The translations under genes and the position numbers were made by a program. Positions 1-8,694 of a DNA stretch of 64,000 bases are shown here, piece by piece. Source of the DNA: Sinorhizobium sp. 8-89 (lineage in GTDB: Bacteria; Pseudomonadota; Alphaproteobacteria; Rhizobiales; Rhizobiaceae); the NCBI RefSeq assembly GCF_030124325.1, contig NZ_JASKLR010000003.1:62001-126000 (forward strand). Direction: 5' to 3'. How positions within the stretch are numbered: the first letter of the stretch is position 1; the number at the start of each line of letters is the position of its first letter. The notes under the pieces are model-generated. The model was given only the letters and a program-made list of their open reading frames with translations. It searched no databases and was not told the DNA's origin.

Positions 1-87
1 GATTAAAGCGGGAACCTAGAAATTTAACTCGCGCGCGATTTAGTTGCGGATTTGGACTAGGCTCAACGGGAAACAAGGAGCACTCCC

Positions 88-1080
88 ATGACAAAGGCAA
101 AGGCAAGTGCAATCGCGAACGGCATCTCTCGAAGAGGCATGCTGGCTGGCACTCTGGGCGCCGCTGCGGCAGTATCTGCCGTCGGCCCGGCTAGGGCGCA
201 AACGCCAGCGAAGACAACAACCAGCAACAGCGAAGGAGCAAGGACCATGGGCAGCAGGATCATCACCCGCGACGGCGTCGAAATCTATTACAAGGACTGG
301 GGTCCGAAAGACGGACCGGTGGTCGTGCTCAGCCACGGCTGGCCGCTGTCATCCGACAGCTGGGAGGCCCAGGCTTTCCATCTCGCCAACAATGGCTTCC
401 GCGTCATCACCCATGACCGCCGCGGTCACGGCCGCTCCAGCCAGCCTTGGGACGGCAACGACATGGACCACTATGCCGACGATCTCGCGGAGTTGATCGA
501 ACAGCTGGATCTCACCGAAATCTTTCTCGCCGGCTTCTCCACCGGTGGCGGCGAGATCTCGCGCTATATCGGCCGCCACGGCACCAAACGCGTCGCCAAG
601 GCCGGGCTCATCTCGGCGGTGCCGCCGCTGATGGTCAAGACTGAGACCAACCCCGGCGGCCTGCCGAAGGAGGTGTTCGACAATCTGCAGGCGGCAAGCG
701 TCGCCGACCGCTCGCAGCTCTACAAGGACATCGCCTCCGGCCCGTTCTTCGGCTTCAACCGACCGGGCGCCAAGGCTTCTCAGGGCATGATCGACAGCTT
801 CTGGCTGCAGGGCATGATGGGCGGCCACAAGAACACCTATGACTCGATCGTCGCCTTCTCGCAGACCGACTTCACCGAGGATCTGAAGAAGTTCGATGTG
901 CCGACCTTGATCATCCATGGCGACGACGACCAGATCGTGCCGATCGACGCGGCGGCGCGGGCCTCGAAGAAGCTGGTGCCGCACGCGACGCTGAAGGTCT
1001 ATCCGGGCGCTCCGCACGGCATCACCGACACCCACAAGGATCAGCTTAACCAAGACCTGCTTGAATTCGCGAGGTCGTAA
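88..1080 (+). CDS. Tat-exported alpha/beta hydrolase (non-haem chloroperoxidase-like)
   Basis: A 330-residue alpha/beta hydrolase of the non-haem chloroperoxidase/esterase type. Residues 1-38 form a twin-arginine signal (SRRGMLAG at about 14-21, hydrophobic stretch, ARAQ cleavage site), so the product should be exported folded. The mature part has the oxyanion segment SHGWP (about 82-86), the nucleophile elbow GFSTGG with Ser151, an acid in HGDDD and a His in GAPHG near the C-terminus. AAGGAG lies at good distance before the ATG. An in-frame internal ATG at 247 has an equally good ribosome site and would give a leaderless 277-residue protein of the length usual for cytosolic family members. 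The substrate is unknown. Confidence 0.9.
   Translation: MTKAKASAIANGISRRGMLAGTLGAAAAVSAVGPARAQTPAKTTTSNSEGARTMGSRIITRDGVEIYYKDWGPKDGPVVVLSHGWPLSSDSWEAQAFHLANNGFRVITHDRRGHGRSSQPWDGNDMDHYADDLAELIEQLDLTEIFLAGFSTGGGEISRYIGRHGTKRVAKAGLISAVPPLMVKTETNPGGLPKEVFDNLQAASVADRSQLYKDIASGPFFGFNRPGAKASQGMIDSFWLQGMMGGHKNTYDSIVAFSQTDFTEDLKKFDVPTLIIHGDDDQIVPIDAAARASKKLVPHATLKVYPGAPHGITDTHKDQLNQDLLEFARS
232..249 (+). promoter_or_regulatory. Internal ribosome site and alternative start of the hydrolase
   Basis: GAAGGAG at 232-238 is followed after 8 nt by an in-frame ATG at 247 (residue 54 of the long form). This is as strong as the site used for the first ATG. Starting here removes the whole twin-arginine leader and linker, so one mRNA could give exported and cytoplasmic forms. 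Seen in sequence; actual use is inference. Confidence 0.5.
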
Positions 1081-1094
1081 TTCGCGCGAAAGAG

Positions 1095-1224
1095 AAGAGG
1101 GCGCCCGCGGCGCGTCTTACAAGACGCTCAAAAGATGCTGCAGCACTTTGAATTGCTGCATGTTTCTATTCTTAAATCGGTTAGGACTTAAGGAAACATG
1201 CAGTAGCGGCGCCCTCTTGCTTTT
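1095..1224 (+). terminator. Terminator of the hydrolase gene interrupted by a RIME element
   Basis: AAGAGGGCGCC at 1095-1105 is perfectly complementary to GGCGCCCTCTT at 1208-1218, which is followed by GCTTTTC. Arms plus T-run look like an intrinsic terminator just after the hydrolase stop. The arms are separated by about 100 nt of RIME-like sequence rather than a short loop, suggesting the repeat entered the terminator loop. Termination efficiency cannot be judged by eye. Confidence 0.5.
1111..1205 (+). repeat. RIME1-like intergenic element, copy 1
   Basis: Contains a short palindrome (GCGTCTT/AAGACGC, 1112-1126), then the segment AGCACTTTGAATTGCTGCAT and a second palindrome CTGCATGTT...AACATGCAG with an internal TTAA-rich hairpin. 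The same layout recurs at about 8.6, 24.8, 30.6 and 42.9 kb, with a remnant at 16.6 kb. It matches the described architecture of Rhizobium intergenic mosaic elements; the name is by resemblance. Confidence 0.7.
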
Positions 1225-1299
1225 CATGGGAACAGGCTGTCCGCAGGCGCGATTTTGTGCACTATCCGGAGCCGATTCTTCATTCTCGGAGGGTAATCC

Positions 1300-2274
1300 A
1301 TGACCGCAAAGCCGCGCATTCTTCTCACCCGCCGCTGGCCACGAGCCGTGGAAGAGGTTCTTGCCCAACGCTTCGAGACAGTCTTCAACGAACGCGATGT
1401 GCCCCTCGATGCCGCCCAGCTTGCAGAGGGGCTTCGCAACTTCGATGCCTTGCTGCCGACAGTATCCGATCGCCTGCCTGCGCCACTCTTCAAGGACGGT
1501 GACCTTCGCTGCAGGATTCTCGGCAACTTCGGGGTGGGCTACAACCACATTGACGTCGAAGCAGCGAAGGCGTCGGGCGTCGTGGTGACGAATACGCCGG
1601 GGGTCCTTACCGATTGCACGGCGGATCTCGCCGTTTCGCTGCTGCTGACCGTCGCGCGGCGTGCCGGCGAGGGCGAGCGGCAGGTGAGGGCAGGCGAATG
1701 GGAAGGCTGGCGCCCCACGCATATGATCGGAACGAAAGTCACCGGCAAGACGCTCGGCATTGTCGGTTTCGGCCGCATAGGCAAGGCTATGGCCAAGCGC
1801 TGCCACTTCGGCTTCGACATGGACGTGGTCTTCTACAACCGATCGAAGATCGCGGAAGAGGAAGCGCAACGCTTCGGTGCCCGCCAACTCGACACGATCG
1901 AGGATGTCCTGAGGGAATCCGACTTCGTCTCCCTGCACATCCCCGGCGGCGGCGAAAACCGGCATCTGATCGATGCGGCGCGCCTCGCGGTCATGAAGCG
2001 GGGCGGCTATCTCATCAATACCGCCCGCGGGGACGTGGTCGATGAGGAGGCGTTGATCGAGGCGCTTGAAAGCGGTGTTATCCGTGGGGCCGGCCTCGAC
2101 GTCTACGAGGCGGAACCGCAGGTGCCCGCGCGGCTGCGGGCGCTCGAGAACGTCGTGGTCCTGCCGCATCTCGGCAGCGCTACGGAAGAAACGCGAACCG
2201 CAATGGGCATGAAGGTCGTCGACAACGTCACGGCATTCTTCGCCGGTCGTGAACCGCCGGAAAGGGTGGCTTGA
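1300..2274 (+). CDS. D-2-hydroxyacid dehydrogenase (glyoxylate/hydroxypyruvate reductase-like)
   Basis: A 324-residue NAD(P)H-dependent reductase of the D-isomer-specific 2-hydroxyacid dehydrogenase family, probably reducing glyoxylate or hydroxypyruvate. The Rossmann motif GFGRIG is at about 153-158, NTARGDVVDEEAL carries the substrate-binding Arg, and LPHLGSAT supplies the catalytic His near the C-terminus. Length is typical. CGGAGGG precedes the ATG by 6 nt. It lies just upstream of ureD on the same strand, with about 140 bp between, and could share transcription with the urease locus although no functional link is obvious. Exact substrate is inferred from family only. Confidence 0.88.
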   Translation: MTAKPRILLTRRWPRAVEEVLAQRFETVFNERDVPLDAAQLAEGLRNFDALLPTVSDRLPAPLFKDGDLRCRILGNFGVGYNHIDVEAAKASGVVVTNTPGVLTDCTADLAVSLLLTVARRAGEGERQVRAGEWEGWRPTHMIGTKVTGKTLGIVGFGRIGKAMAKRCHFGFDMDVVFYNRSKIAEEEAQRFGARQLDTIEDVLRESDFVSLHIPGGGENRHLIDAARLAVMKRGGYLINTARGDVVDEEALIEALESGVIRGAGLDVYEAEPQVPARLRALENVVVLPHLGSATEETRTAMGMKVVDNVTAFFAGREPPERVA

Positions 2275-2414
2275 GTTGTCCCGCCTTCACAGCGCGAGTC
2301 CCGCAAGGACGCGGGAATTCTCTTTGCGAAACAACGTCTTGACTTTGGGGATTGACGCACGGACGATGCCGCCATCGGTGCATGCCGTGTCGCAAGGATA
2401 TACGATGGCCATTC

Positions 2415-3248
2415 ATGAATGATGCAGTGATCATCGCTCCGCAGCGGGCGTGGGGAAAAGGGCGGCTCGTTGCCAAATGCCGGAGCGGCCGTACGGCTAT
2501 TGCCGAACTCTATCAGGAAGGCTGCGCCAAGATCCGTCTCCCAAAGACCTTTGATGCGTCGATCGAAGCGGTGCTGATCAATTCGTCCGGCGGGGTCACT
2601 GGCGGCGACCGGATAACCTGGGCTTTCGAAGCGGGAGAAGGCACGGCGCTGACGTTGACGACGCAGGCCTGCGAAAAGATCTACAAGGCATGTGCGGGAA
2701 CGGCGGATATTTCGACGCGGATTTCTGTTGCCAGTGGAAGCCGGGTCGATTGGCTGCCGCAGGAAACCATCCTCTTCGACCGCGCATCCTTGTCGCGATC
2801 GCTGGAGGTCGAGCTTGCCGAAGACGCAACCTTTCTGGCGGTCGAGGCGGTTCTTCTCGGCCGGAAGGCCATGGGCGAGATGGTGCAGGCTGGTCTCTTT
2901 CGTGACCGCTGGCGGGTGAGAAGCGGCGGCCGGCTGCTGCATGCTGAGAACCTGACACTCGCCGACGATATCGCAGCACTTGTCGGGCGCTCGGCGGTGC
3001 TCCGTGGCGCAGCAGCTTTTGCGACATTGCTTTATGTCGCACCGGATTGCGAAGCGATGCTATCCAAGCTGCGAGGCACGCTTGGCGGCTACGCGAGCGC
3101 CGGTGTCAGCCATTTTCAGGTCGCCGGTCGCGACAAGCTGATTGCACGCATCGCGGCGACCGACGGCTTCGCACTCAGAAAAATTCTCGTCCCGCTTATT
3201 TCGCACTTGCGTAACGATGCGTCTGTGCCGAAAGTCTGGACTCTTTGA
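2415..3248 (+). CDS. ureD: Urease accessory protein UreD
   Basis: UreD (UreH) family, 277 residues. It binds apo-urease and, with UreF and UreG, directs nickel to the active site. The conserved block [12 protein letters not shown] and the downstream [11 protein letters not shown] are typical. I chose the ATG giving [16 protein letters not shown]; longer in-frame starts add a Cys/Arg-rich stretch unlike the family. First gene of the urease cluster, 26 bp before ureA, as in other rhizobial urease loci. Confidence 0.92.
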   Translation: MNDAVIIAPQRAWGKGRLVAKCRSGRTAIAELYQEGCAKIRLPKTFDASIEAVLINSSGGVTGGDRITWAFEAGEGTALTLTTQACEKIYKACAGTADISTRISVASGSRVDWLPQETILFDRASLSRSLEVELAEDATFLAVEAVLLGRKAMGEMVQAGLFRDRWRVRSGGRLLHAENLTLADDIAALVGRSAVLRGAAAFATLLYVAPDCEAMLSKLRGTLGGYASAGVSHFQVAGRDKLIARIAATDGFALRKILVPLISHLRNDASVPKVWTL

Positions 3249-3274
3249 TCCCACAATCCACTGGACGGCGACGC

Positions 3275-3577
3275 ATGAATCTCACTCCGCGCGAAAAAGA
3301 CAAGCTGTTGATTTCCATGGTGGCGATGGTCGCTCGCCGGAGGCTGGAGCGGGGCGTGAAGCTCAATCATCCGGAGGCGATCGCCCTCATCACCGATTTC
3401 GTCGTCGAAGGCGCGCGCGACGGGCGATCCGTGGCTGAGCTGATGGAAGCCGGCGCGCATGTGCTGACCCGCGATCAGGTCATGGAAGGAATTCCGGAAA
3501 TGATCCATGACATTCAGGTTGAGGCGACTTTTCCCGACGGAACGAAGCTCGTCACGGTCCACGAACCGATCCGTTAG
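3275..3577 (+). CDS. ureA: Urease gamma subunit
   Basis: UreA, exactly 100 residues, the usual length. It begins [12 protein letters not shown] and contains [10 protein letters not shown] and the C-terminal VTVHEPI typical of the gamma subunit. It assembles with UreB and UreC into cytoplasmic nickel urease, which hydrolyses urea to ammonia and carbamate. An upstream in-frame ATG at 3245 overlaps the ureD stop and would add ten non-conserved residues, so I placed the start at 3275. The next gene in the cluster is a small DUF1272 gene rather than ureB. Confidence 0.96.
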   Translation: MNLTPREKDKLLISMVAMVARRRLERGVKLNHPEAIALITDFVVEGARDGRSVAELMEAGAHVLTRDQVMEGIPEMIHDIQVEATFPDGTKLVTVHEPIR

Positions 3578-3642
3578 GACATGACGGGCGGCGAGGAGCA
3601 GCTTTCCGACTGGACCGACATGAACATTGAAGAGGGGCAACC

Positions 3643-3897
3643 ATGCTGAGCCTGCGTCCGAACTGCGAATGCTGCGATCGAGACCTGCCGCCCGCGAACC
3701 GGGACGCGATGATCTGCACCTTCGAGTGCACATTCTGTGCCGACTGCGCCGAAAATAGACTTGGCGGCGTCTGCCCGAATTGCAGCGGAGAACTGGTCCG
3801 CCGTCCCGTCCGACCAGCGGCGATGCTCGTGAAATATCCGGCGTCGACGGAGCGCGTCCTGAAGCCACAGGGTTGCGCAGGCGGCGAAGCGGCGTGA
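3643..3897 (+). CDS. DUF1272 small cysteine-rich protein
   Basis: An 84-residue protein whose first 50 residues carry paired cysteines (CECC, CTFEC, CADC, CPNC), typical of DUF1272 proteins and suggesting a zinc ribbon. No signal peptide or membrane segment. AAGAGGGG lies just before the ATG. It sits between ureA and ureB on the same strand, 13 bp before ureB. The family has no established function; a link to metal handling in urease assembly is inference from position and cysteines only. Confidence 0.85.
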   Translation: MLSLRPNCECCDRDLPPANRDAMICTFECTFCADCAENRLGGVCPNCSGELVRRPVRPAAMLVKYPASTERVLKPQGCAGGEAA

Positions 3898-3910
3898 GAA
3901 GGAGAGGAAT

Positions 3911-4216
3911 ATGATCCCAGGCGAAGTCATCACGGCCGACGGGGAAATTGAACTGAACGCCGGTTTCGAGACCGTCACCATCGAGGTTTCCAATTCCGGC
4001 GATCGTCCCGTGCAGGTCGGGAGCCACTATCATTTTGCCGAAACCAACCCGGGCCTGATCTTCGATCGCGATGCCGCCCGCGGTAAGCGGCTCGACATTC
4101 CGGCCGGCACGGCGGTGCGCTTCGAACCCGGCCAGACGAGGCAGGTGACGTTGATCCCGCTTTCAGGCAAGCGCGAGGTGTTCGGCTTCCGTCAGGCGGT
4201 GATGGGCAAGCTATGA
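3911..4216 (+). CDS. ureB: Urease beta subunit
   Basis: UreB, 101 residues, the normal size for three-subunit bacterial ureases. It starts MIPGEV and carries the conserved block [14 protein letters not shown] followed by [20 protein letters not shown] precedes the start. The stop overlaps the ATG of the LprI-like gene (ATGA), indicating translational coupling. Structural partner of UreA and UreC. Confidence 0.96.
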   Translation: MIPGEVITADGEIELNAGFETVTIEVSNSGDRPVQVGSHYHFAETNPGLIFDRDAARGKRLDIPAGTAVRFEPGQTRQVTLIPLSGKREVFGFRQAVMGKL

Positions 4217-4635
4217 GGATTTTCGCGCCTCTCGTCGGCTTGCTTCTGCTGTCAGCGGTCTCCGCAGTCGCACAGGAGCAGCCAACGGTCGATTGCCCGA
4301 ATGCCGTGACGCAGATGGACATGAACATCTGCGCTGGCCAGGACTATGACAGAGCCGACGCGGAACTGAACAAGGTCTACAGGCAAGCGGTCGCTGCCAC
4401 GCAGGCAATGGACAAGGAGCTTGGCGAAATCGATGCCGCCTATGTCGGGGCCAACGAGGCGTTGAAGAAGGCGCAACGGGCCTGGATCGGCTATCGCGAC
4501 GGCCAGTGCGAACTCGCCGGGTTCGAGGCGCGCGGGGGCTCGATGGAGCCGATGCTGGTTTCGGGCTGCCTGGCGGAACTGACCCGCAAGCGAACCACCG
4601 AATTGAAGCAACTCCTGGAATCGAGCGGAAACTGA
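4213..4635 (+). CDS. LprI/DUF1311-family secreted protein
   Basis: A 140-residue protein with a Sec signal peptide (about 1-20, ending VAQ). The mature domain has the LprI/DUF1311 pattern [15 protein letters not shown], then a helical region with [13 protein letters not shown] and a late Cys. Some family members inhibit lysozyme in the periplasm; function here is unproven. The ATG overlaps the ureB stop by 4 nt and the stop is 3 nt before the next gene, so it is co-translated inside the urease operon although it is predicted to be periplasmic. Confidence 0.85.
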   Translation: MRIFAPLVGLLLLSAVSAVAQEQPTVDCPNAVTQMDMNICAGQDYDRADAELNKVYRQAVAATQAMDKELGEIDAAYVGANEALKKAQRAWIGYRDGQCELAGFEARGGSMEPMLVSGCLAELTRKRTTELKQLLESSGN

Positions 4636-4638
4636 TCG

Positions 4639-5286
4639 TTGAGCTGCCGCACCATCACGATCGTGGGTAATGGCGACGTGCCGGAAGGGGGGGCGGCCGT
4701 GATCGATGCCGCCGACCTCGTGATCCGCTTCAACGATTGCCGCTCAATCGGCAAGGGCGGCTTCAGGACCGATATCGTCGCAGTCTGCAATACCGGCCGT
4801 CCTGCGCTTTCGATGCTCGGCGGCGGTCGATGGAAGACCAGCGAGGCAGTACGCCAGGCGAGGGAGATATGGAGCGTTCGTTCCGGTGCGAAGTTCGCCG
4901 CCCTGCGCGCGGATATGGCGAGGACGCATCCCGACCTTGACGATCTCTGCGACGATTACACGACAGGTTTCGAGGCTTTCGCCCGCGCGACCGGTCGGCG
5001 CCATCGGGTGATCCCGATGGAAACGCATGAGCGGCTCGACCGCGATCTCGCTCTTTTCGAGCCGGCCCCTTATGTCGTACCGTCGAGCGGTCTGGTGGTG
5101 ATCGCCGACATCTTGTTCGATTTCGTCCAGCACGGAGACGACGTCGTGCTTGCCGGCTTCGGCCATAGCGGCTGGGAATGGCATCCCTTTGCGGCGGAGC
5201 GCCGCTACGTTGACGCACTCGTCGCCGAAGGCCGCCTGCGCCGTCTCGGCCAATCCCAATCTTCAGACTTTTCCCAGGGAGCCTGA
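4639..5286 (+). CDS. Urease-cluster protein with GT29 sialyltransferase-like motifs
   Basis: A 215-residue soluble protein starting at TTG, with GGAAA just upstream. Rhizobial genomes often call such genes urease operon accessory protein. By eye it matches glycosyltransferase family 29 at two places: TITIVGNGD...[11 protein letters not shown] near the N-terminus resembles sialylmotif L, and PSSGLVV...[14 protein letters not shown] near the C-terminus resembles sialylmotif S. No signal or membrane segment, so cytoplasmic. It sits 3 nt after the LprI-like gene and 4 nt before ureC. The role is unknown: it could modify a protein or glycan, or be a repurposed non-catalytic fold. Presence of the gene is secure; the GT29 relationship is moderately confident. 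Confidence 0.8.
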   Translation: MSCRTITIVGNGDVPEGGAAVIDAADLVIRFNDCRSIGKGGFRTDIVAVCNTGRPALSMLGGGRWKTSEAVRQAREIWSVRSGAKFAALRADMARTHPDLDDLCDDYTTGFEAFARATGRRHRVIPMETHERLDRDLALFEPAPYVVPSSGLVVIADILFDFVQHGDDVVLAGFGHSGWEWHPFAAERRYVDALVAEGRLRRLGQSQSSDFSQGA

Positions 5287-5290
5287 GCCC

Positions 5291-7003
5291 ATGCCTTACA
5301 AGATGTCGCGCGCAGCCTATGCCAACATGTTCGGTCCGACCGTGGGCGACAAGGTGCGCCTCGCCGATACCGAGCTTTTCATCGAGGTGGAGAAGGATTT
5401 CACGATCTATGGCGAAGAGGTGAAGTTCGGCGGCGGCAAGGTTATCCGCGACGGCATGGGGCAAAGCCAGGTAACGCGCGAGGCCGGCGCGGTTGATACG
5501 GTGATCACCAATGCACTGATCGTCGACCATTGGGGGATCGTGAAGACGGATATCGGTCTCAAGGATGGGCGGATCGCGGCGATCGGTAAGGCCGGCAATC
5601 CGGACACGCAGCCGGGTGTCACGATAATCGTCGGGCCGGGCACGGAAGTCATTGCCGGCGAGGGCAAGATCGTCACGGCCGGCGGCATGGACAGCCACAT
5701 TCATTTCATTTGCCCGCAGCAGATCGAAGAGGCGCTGATGAGCGGCCTCACCTGCATGCTCGGCGGCGGCACCGGCCCGGCGCACGGCACGCTCGCTACG
5801 ACCTGCACGCCCGGCCCCTGGCACATCGCCCGGATGATTGAGGCAGCGGACGCCTTTCCGATGAATCTCGCCTTTGCCGGCAAGGGCAATGCCTCGCTGC
5901 CCGGGGCGCTTGTGGAAATGGTGCTGGGCGGGGCCACGTCGCTGAAGCTGCATGAGGATTGGGGGACGACGCCGGCGGCGATCGATTGCTGCCTGTCGGT
6001 CGCCGACGAATATGACGTTCAGGTGATGATCCACACCGATACGCTGAACGAGAGCGGCTTTGTCGAGGATACGATCGCCGCGATCAAGGGCCGAACGATC
6101 CACGCTTTCCACACGGAAGGCGCGGGCGGCGGCCATGCGCCGGACATCATCAAGATCTGCGGCCAGCCGAACGTCATTCCGTCTTCGACCAACCCGACGC
6201 GGCCCTACACGCTCAACACGCTGGCGGAACATCTCGACATGCTGATGGTCTGCCACCACCTGTCGCCCTCCATCCCGGAGGACATCGCCTTTGCCGAAAG
6301 CCGCATCCGCAAGGAAACCATCGCGGCAGAGGATATCCTGCACGACATCGGCGCTTTCTCGATCATCTCGTCCGACAGCCAGGCGATGGGCCGCGTCGGC
6401 GAAGTGGCGATCCGCACCTGGCAGACGGCCGACAAGATGAAGCGCCAGCGCGGGCGGCTCAAGCAAGAGACCGGCGACAACGACAATTTCCGCGTCAAGC
6501 GCTACATTGCCAAATATACGATCAACCCCGCGATCGCGCACGGTCTCAGCCATGAGATCGGCTCGCTCGAAGTCGGCAAGCGCGCCGATCTCGTCATCTG
6601 GAACCCGGCCTTTTTCGGCGTGAAGCCAGATATGGTGCTGCTCGGCGGCTCGATCGCCGCGGCACCGATGGGCGATCCGAATGCCTCGATCCCGACGCCG
6701 CAGCCGGTTCATTACCGGCCGATGTTCGGAGCCTATGGGCGGAACCGCACCAATTCCTCCGTCACCTTCGTTTCGCAGGCATCGCTCGATGCGGGGCTCG
6801 CGGGAAGGCTCGGCGTTGCCAAGCAACTCGTTGCCGTCCAGAACACCCGCGGCGGTATCGGTAAGGCGTCGATGATTCACAACAGCCTCACGCCGCATGT
6901 GGAGGTCGACCCGGAAACCTACGAGGTGCGTGCCGACGGCGAGTTGCTGACCTGCGAGCCGGCGACGGTGCTGCCGATGGCGCAGCGTTATTTTCTGTTC
7001 TAG
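5291..7003 (+). CDS. ureC: Urease alpha (catalytic) subunit
   Basis: UreC, 570 residues, the standard length, cytoplasmic. Nickel ligands His136 and His138 lie in SHIHFICP, the bridging carbamylated Lys219 in [12 protein letters not shown], the metal-binding [15 protein letters not shown] follows, and catalytic His322 is in MVCHHLSP. The ATG giving [20 protein letters not shown] fits the family. It hydrolyses urea with UreA and UreB, giving nitrogen from urea and acid resistance. It is followed 26 bp later by a DUF2459 gene, not by ureE; accessory genes ureEFG come about 2 kb downstream. Confidence 0.98.
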   Translation: MPYKMSRAAYANMFGPTVGDKVRLADTELFIEVEKDFTIYGEEVKFGGGKVIRDGMGQSQVTREAGAVDTVITNALIVDHWGIVKTDIGLKDGRIAAIGKAGNPDTQPGVTIIVGPGTEVIAGEGKIVTAGGMDSHIHFICPQQIEEALMSGLTCMLGGGTGPAHGTLATTCTPGPWHIARMIEAADAFPMNLAFAGKGNASLPGALVEMVLGGATSLKLHEDWGTTPAAIDCCLSVADEYDVQVMIHTDTLNESGFVEDTIAAIKGRTIHAFHTEGAGGGHAPDIIKICGQPNVIPSSTNPTRPYTLNTLAEHLDMLMVCHHLSPSIPEDIAFAESRIRKETIAAEDILHDIGAFSIISSDSQAMGRVGEVAIRTWQTADKMKRQRGRLKQETGDNDNFRVKRYIAKYTINPAIAHGLSHEIGSLEVGKRADLVIWNPAFFGVKPDMVLLGGSIAAAPMGDPNASIPTPQPVHYRPMFGAYGRNRTNSSVTFVSQASLDAGLAGRLGVAKQLVAVQNTRGGIGKASMIHNSLTPHVEVDPETYEVRADGELLTCEPATVLPMAQRYFLF

Positions 7004-7029
7004 ACCGGGCTGCTCTGGGGCATTTGTGA

Positions 7030-7701
7030 ATGAAGCGAACGGTCAAGCGGGTCTTCGCGGCCGTTGTGCTCCTGCTGCTCGCCGTCGCGTGCGGGGCTTT
7101 GATTCCGCGTCCCTTCATGCCTGTCCACGCCTCGTCCGAAATCGCGGGATCGCGACGAATCTTACTGCTGTCCGGGCCGATTCACACCGATATCGCAATT
7201 CCCCTGGACGACGAGTTGCGCGCAAGGTTCGATTTTGTTGAAAGCGCTGGCGTGCCTCTTCGCCAGCCTGATGTGCAATGGCTGATTTTCGGGTGGGGAG
7301 GGCGCGCGTTTTACCTGGAAACGCCGACCCGGGGCGATCTTAAACCGCTACCGGTTTTGCGGGCACTGAGCCTCGATCGTTCCGTGATGCACGTCGATAT
7401 AGCAGCACGCATCGTCGAATCGCAGGCATCAGTTGCCGGATTTGAAGTCGACGATGCGGGGTTCGAGCGGCTTGTAACCTTCATATCCGACAGCTTCCGG
7501 AGAGAAGCTGGCCAAGCCGTCTCCATTCGTAACTTCTCCTACGGTCCGGACGATAGGTTTTTCGAGGCGAGGGGCTATTTCAACGCCCTGTTCGGCTGCA
7601 ACACATGGACTGCAAGTGCATTGAGATCAGCCGGCATTCGGACCGGATTCTGGAATCCTTTTCCTGCGACGCTTGGCGTCTCGCTCGGCCTTTACAATTA
7701 G
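7030..7701 (+). CDS. DUF2459 (TIGR02117, urease-region) membrane-anchored protein
   Basis: A 223-residue protein with an N-terminal hydrophobic segment (about 8-24) that is a signal anchor or lipoprotein signal (LLAVACG). The rest matches the conserved hypothetical family first noted next to urease genes: HTDIAIPL, WLIFGWGGRAFYLETPT, and a late CNTWTA segment. Function is unknown. It lies 26 bp after ureC and probably ends this urease transcript, since a strong hairpin follows. Confidence 0.85.
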   Translation: MKRTVKRVFAAVVLLLLAVACGALIPRPFMPVHASSEIAGSRRILLLSGPIHTDIAIPLDDELRARFDFVESAGVPLRQPDVQWLIFGWGGRAFYLETPTRGDLKPLPVLRALSLDRSVMHVDIAARIVESQASVAGFEVDDAGFERLVTFISDSFRREAGQAVSIRNFSYGPDDRFFEARGYFNALFGCNTWTASALRSAGIRTGFWNPFPATLGVSLGLYN

Positions 7702-7722
7702 CAACCGCGAAGCGGCGCAGAA

Positions 7723-7745
7723 AGCCATGCGGTCACCGCATGGCT
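7723..7745 (+). terminator. Hairpin after the first urease transcript
   Basis: AGCCATGCGGT and ACCGCATGGCT form a perfect 11-bp inverted repeat separated by one base, 21 nt after the DUF2459 stop. No T-run follows, so it may act as an mRNA 3' stabiliser or weak terminator. Confidence 0.45.
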
Positions 7746-7804
7746 GCCATGCGCAGCCACCGAAATCGCCGCTTTGATGCTGCACCGCAGCGCAATCTCC
7801 GATA

Positions 7805-7824
7805 GGAAAGTGTTCTCACTTTCC
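7805..7824. promoter_or_regulatory. Inverted repeat upstream of the peroxiredoxin gene
   Basis: GGAAAGTG-TTCT-CACTTTCC is a perfect 8-bp inverted repeat about 65 bp before the peroxiredoxin start. It could be a regulator site or a short RNA hairpin. No T-run follows. Seen in sequence; role unknown. Confidence 0.35.
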
Positions 7825-7888
7825 GGCCGGCTCGCGCTTTCCTCCCAAGACTGATCGCGGCCGGCAGCTTGCCCTGAAGGAGATGATG

Positions 7889-8428
7889 ATGCTCGGCAGA
7901 AAAGTTCCCGCTGTAACCTTCCGCACCCGCGTCCGCGACGAAGCCGTCGGGGGCTCCAATCCGTTCCGCTGGCAGGACGTTTCGTCGGACGAGTATTTCG
8001 CCGGCAAGCGCGTCGTGCTGTTTTCGCTCCCGGGTGCCTTCACGCCGACCTGCTCGACCTACCAGCTTCCGGACTTCGAAAAGCTCGTTGCCGAGTTCCG
8101 CGCCGAAGGCGTCGACGAGATCTACTGTATCTCGGTCAACGACGCCTTCGTGATGAACGCCTGGGGCAAGTCGCAGAACCTCGAAGATGTCAAGCTGATC
8201 CCGGACGGCTCCGGTGAATTCACCCGCAAGATGGGCATGCTGGTCGCGAAGGACAACCTCGGTTTCGGCATGCGCTCCTGGCGTTATGCTGCCGTCGTCA
8301 ACAACGGTGTCGTCGAGCAGTGGTTCGAAGAGGAAGGCTATTCCGACAATTGCGACAGCGATCCATATGGCGTTTCCTCGCCGCAGAACATTCTGGCGGC
8401 TCTGCGGTCGCAGAAGATCGCTGCCTGA
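7889..8428 (+). CDS. Peroxiredoxin, Prx5 type
   Basis: A 179-residue thiol peroxidase of the PrxV/AhpE-like group that reduces peroxides with glutathione or another thiol donor. The peroxidatic Cys55 is in PGAFTPTCS; other conserved blocks are ISVNDAFVMNAW and a C-terminal GVSSPQNILAAL. Three consecutive ATGs begin at 7883; GAAGGAG at 7876-7882 best fits the third (7889), giving MLGRKVPAV. It interrupts the urease cluster and is flanked by hairpins on both sides, so it is probably transcribed alone. Confidence 0.92.
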   Translation: MLGRKVPAVTFRTRVRDEAVGGSNPFRWQDVSSDEYFAGKRVVLFSLPGAFTPTCSTYQLPDFEKLVAEFRAEGVDEIYCISVNDAFVMNAWGKSQNLEDVKLIPDGSGEFTRKMGMLVAKDNLGFGMRSWRYAAVVNNGVVEQWFEEEGYSDNCDSDPYGVSSPQNILAALRSQKIAA

Positions 8429-8441
8429 TCGGGCTCCGCCG

Positions 8442-8467
8442 CCTGCGCGTCCGGAAAGACGCGCAGG
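8442..8467 (+). terminator. Hairpin terminator of the peroxiredoxin gene
   Basis: CCTGCGCGTC and GACGCGCAGG form a perfect 10-bp stem with a six-base loop 13 nt after the stop codon. There is no T-run, so it is a likely but not certain terminator. Confidence 0.5.
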
Positions 8468-8596
8468 TGCAGGGACCGAGGGAAGGCCCAGGCTAATCAG
8501 ACGGATTGCGCGAAACCGTTTGGATTTCCGTCTTCCTGCTGGCGCCGGGGTCTTTTCTTGCTACATTGGTGCCGACAGCGCCGCGCGCCCTATCAG

Positions 8597-8676
8597 CCGC
8601 GCAAAGGACGCCCTAACACTTTGAATTTCTGCATGTTTTTGCCCTTGAATCGCTTAGGATTGGGGAAACATGCGGT
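8597..8676 (+). repeat. RIME1-like element, copy 2 (left arm truncated)
   Basis: Shares GCGCAAAGGACGC, then the ACTTTGAATTTCTGCATGTT segment and a GGGAAACATGC right arm with the 42.9-kb copy. Only the right half of the first palindrome is present, so this copy is truncated. It lies between the peroxiredoxin and the ABM gene, within the split of the urease locus. Confidence 0.65.
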
Positions 8677-8694
8677 AGAACGCAGCGAGGATCG

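Noticed and set aside
11-40. GGAAC near the left end as a stress promoter for the Tat hydrolase
   Set aside because: No CGTT at 16-17 bp; the nearest TT is about 23 bp away.
1229-1254. GGAAC followed by GATT as a possible EcfG promoter
   Set aside because: The -10 matches only two of four bases and the site lies in the RIME-flanking terminator; no stress gene is directly downstream.
4763-6898. 711-codon open frame on the minus strand opposite ureC
   Set aside because: Antisense shadow of ureC. High GC at third positions keeps the opposite frame open; the translation is rich in Arg and His and shows no domain.
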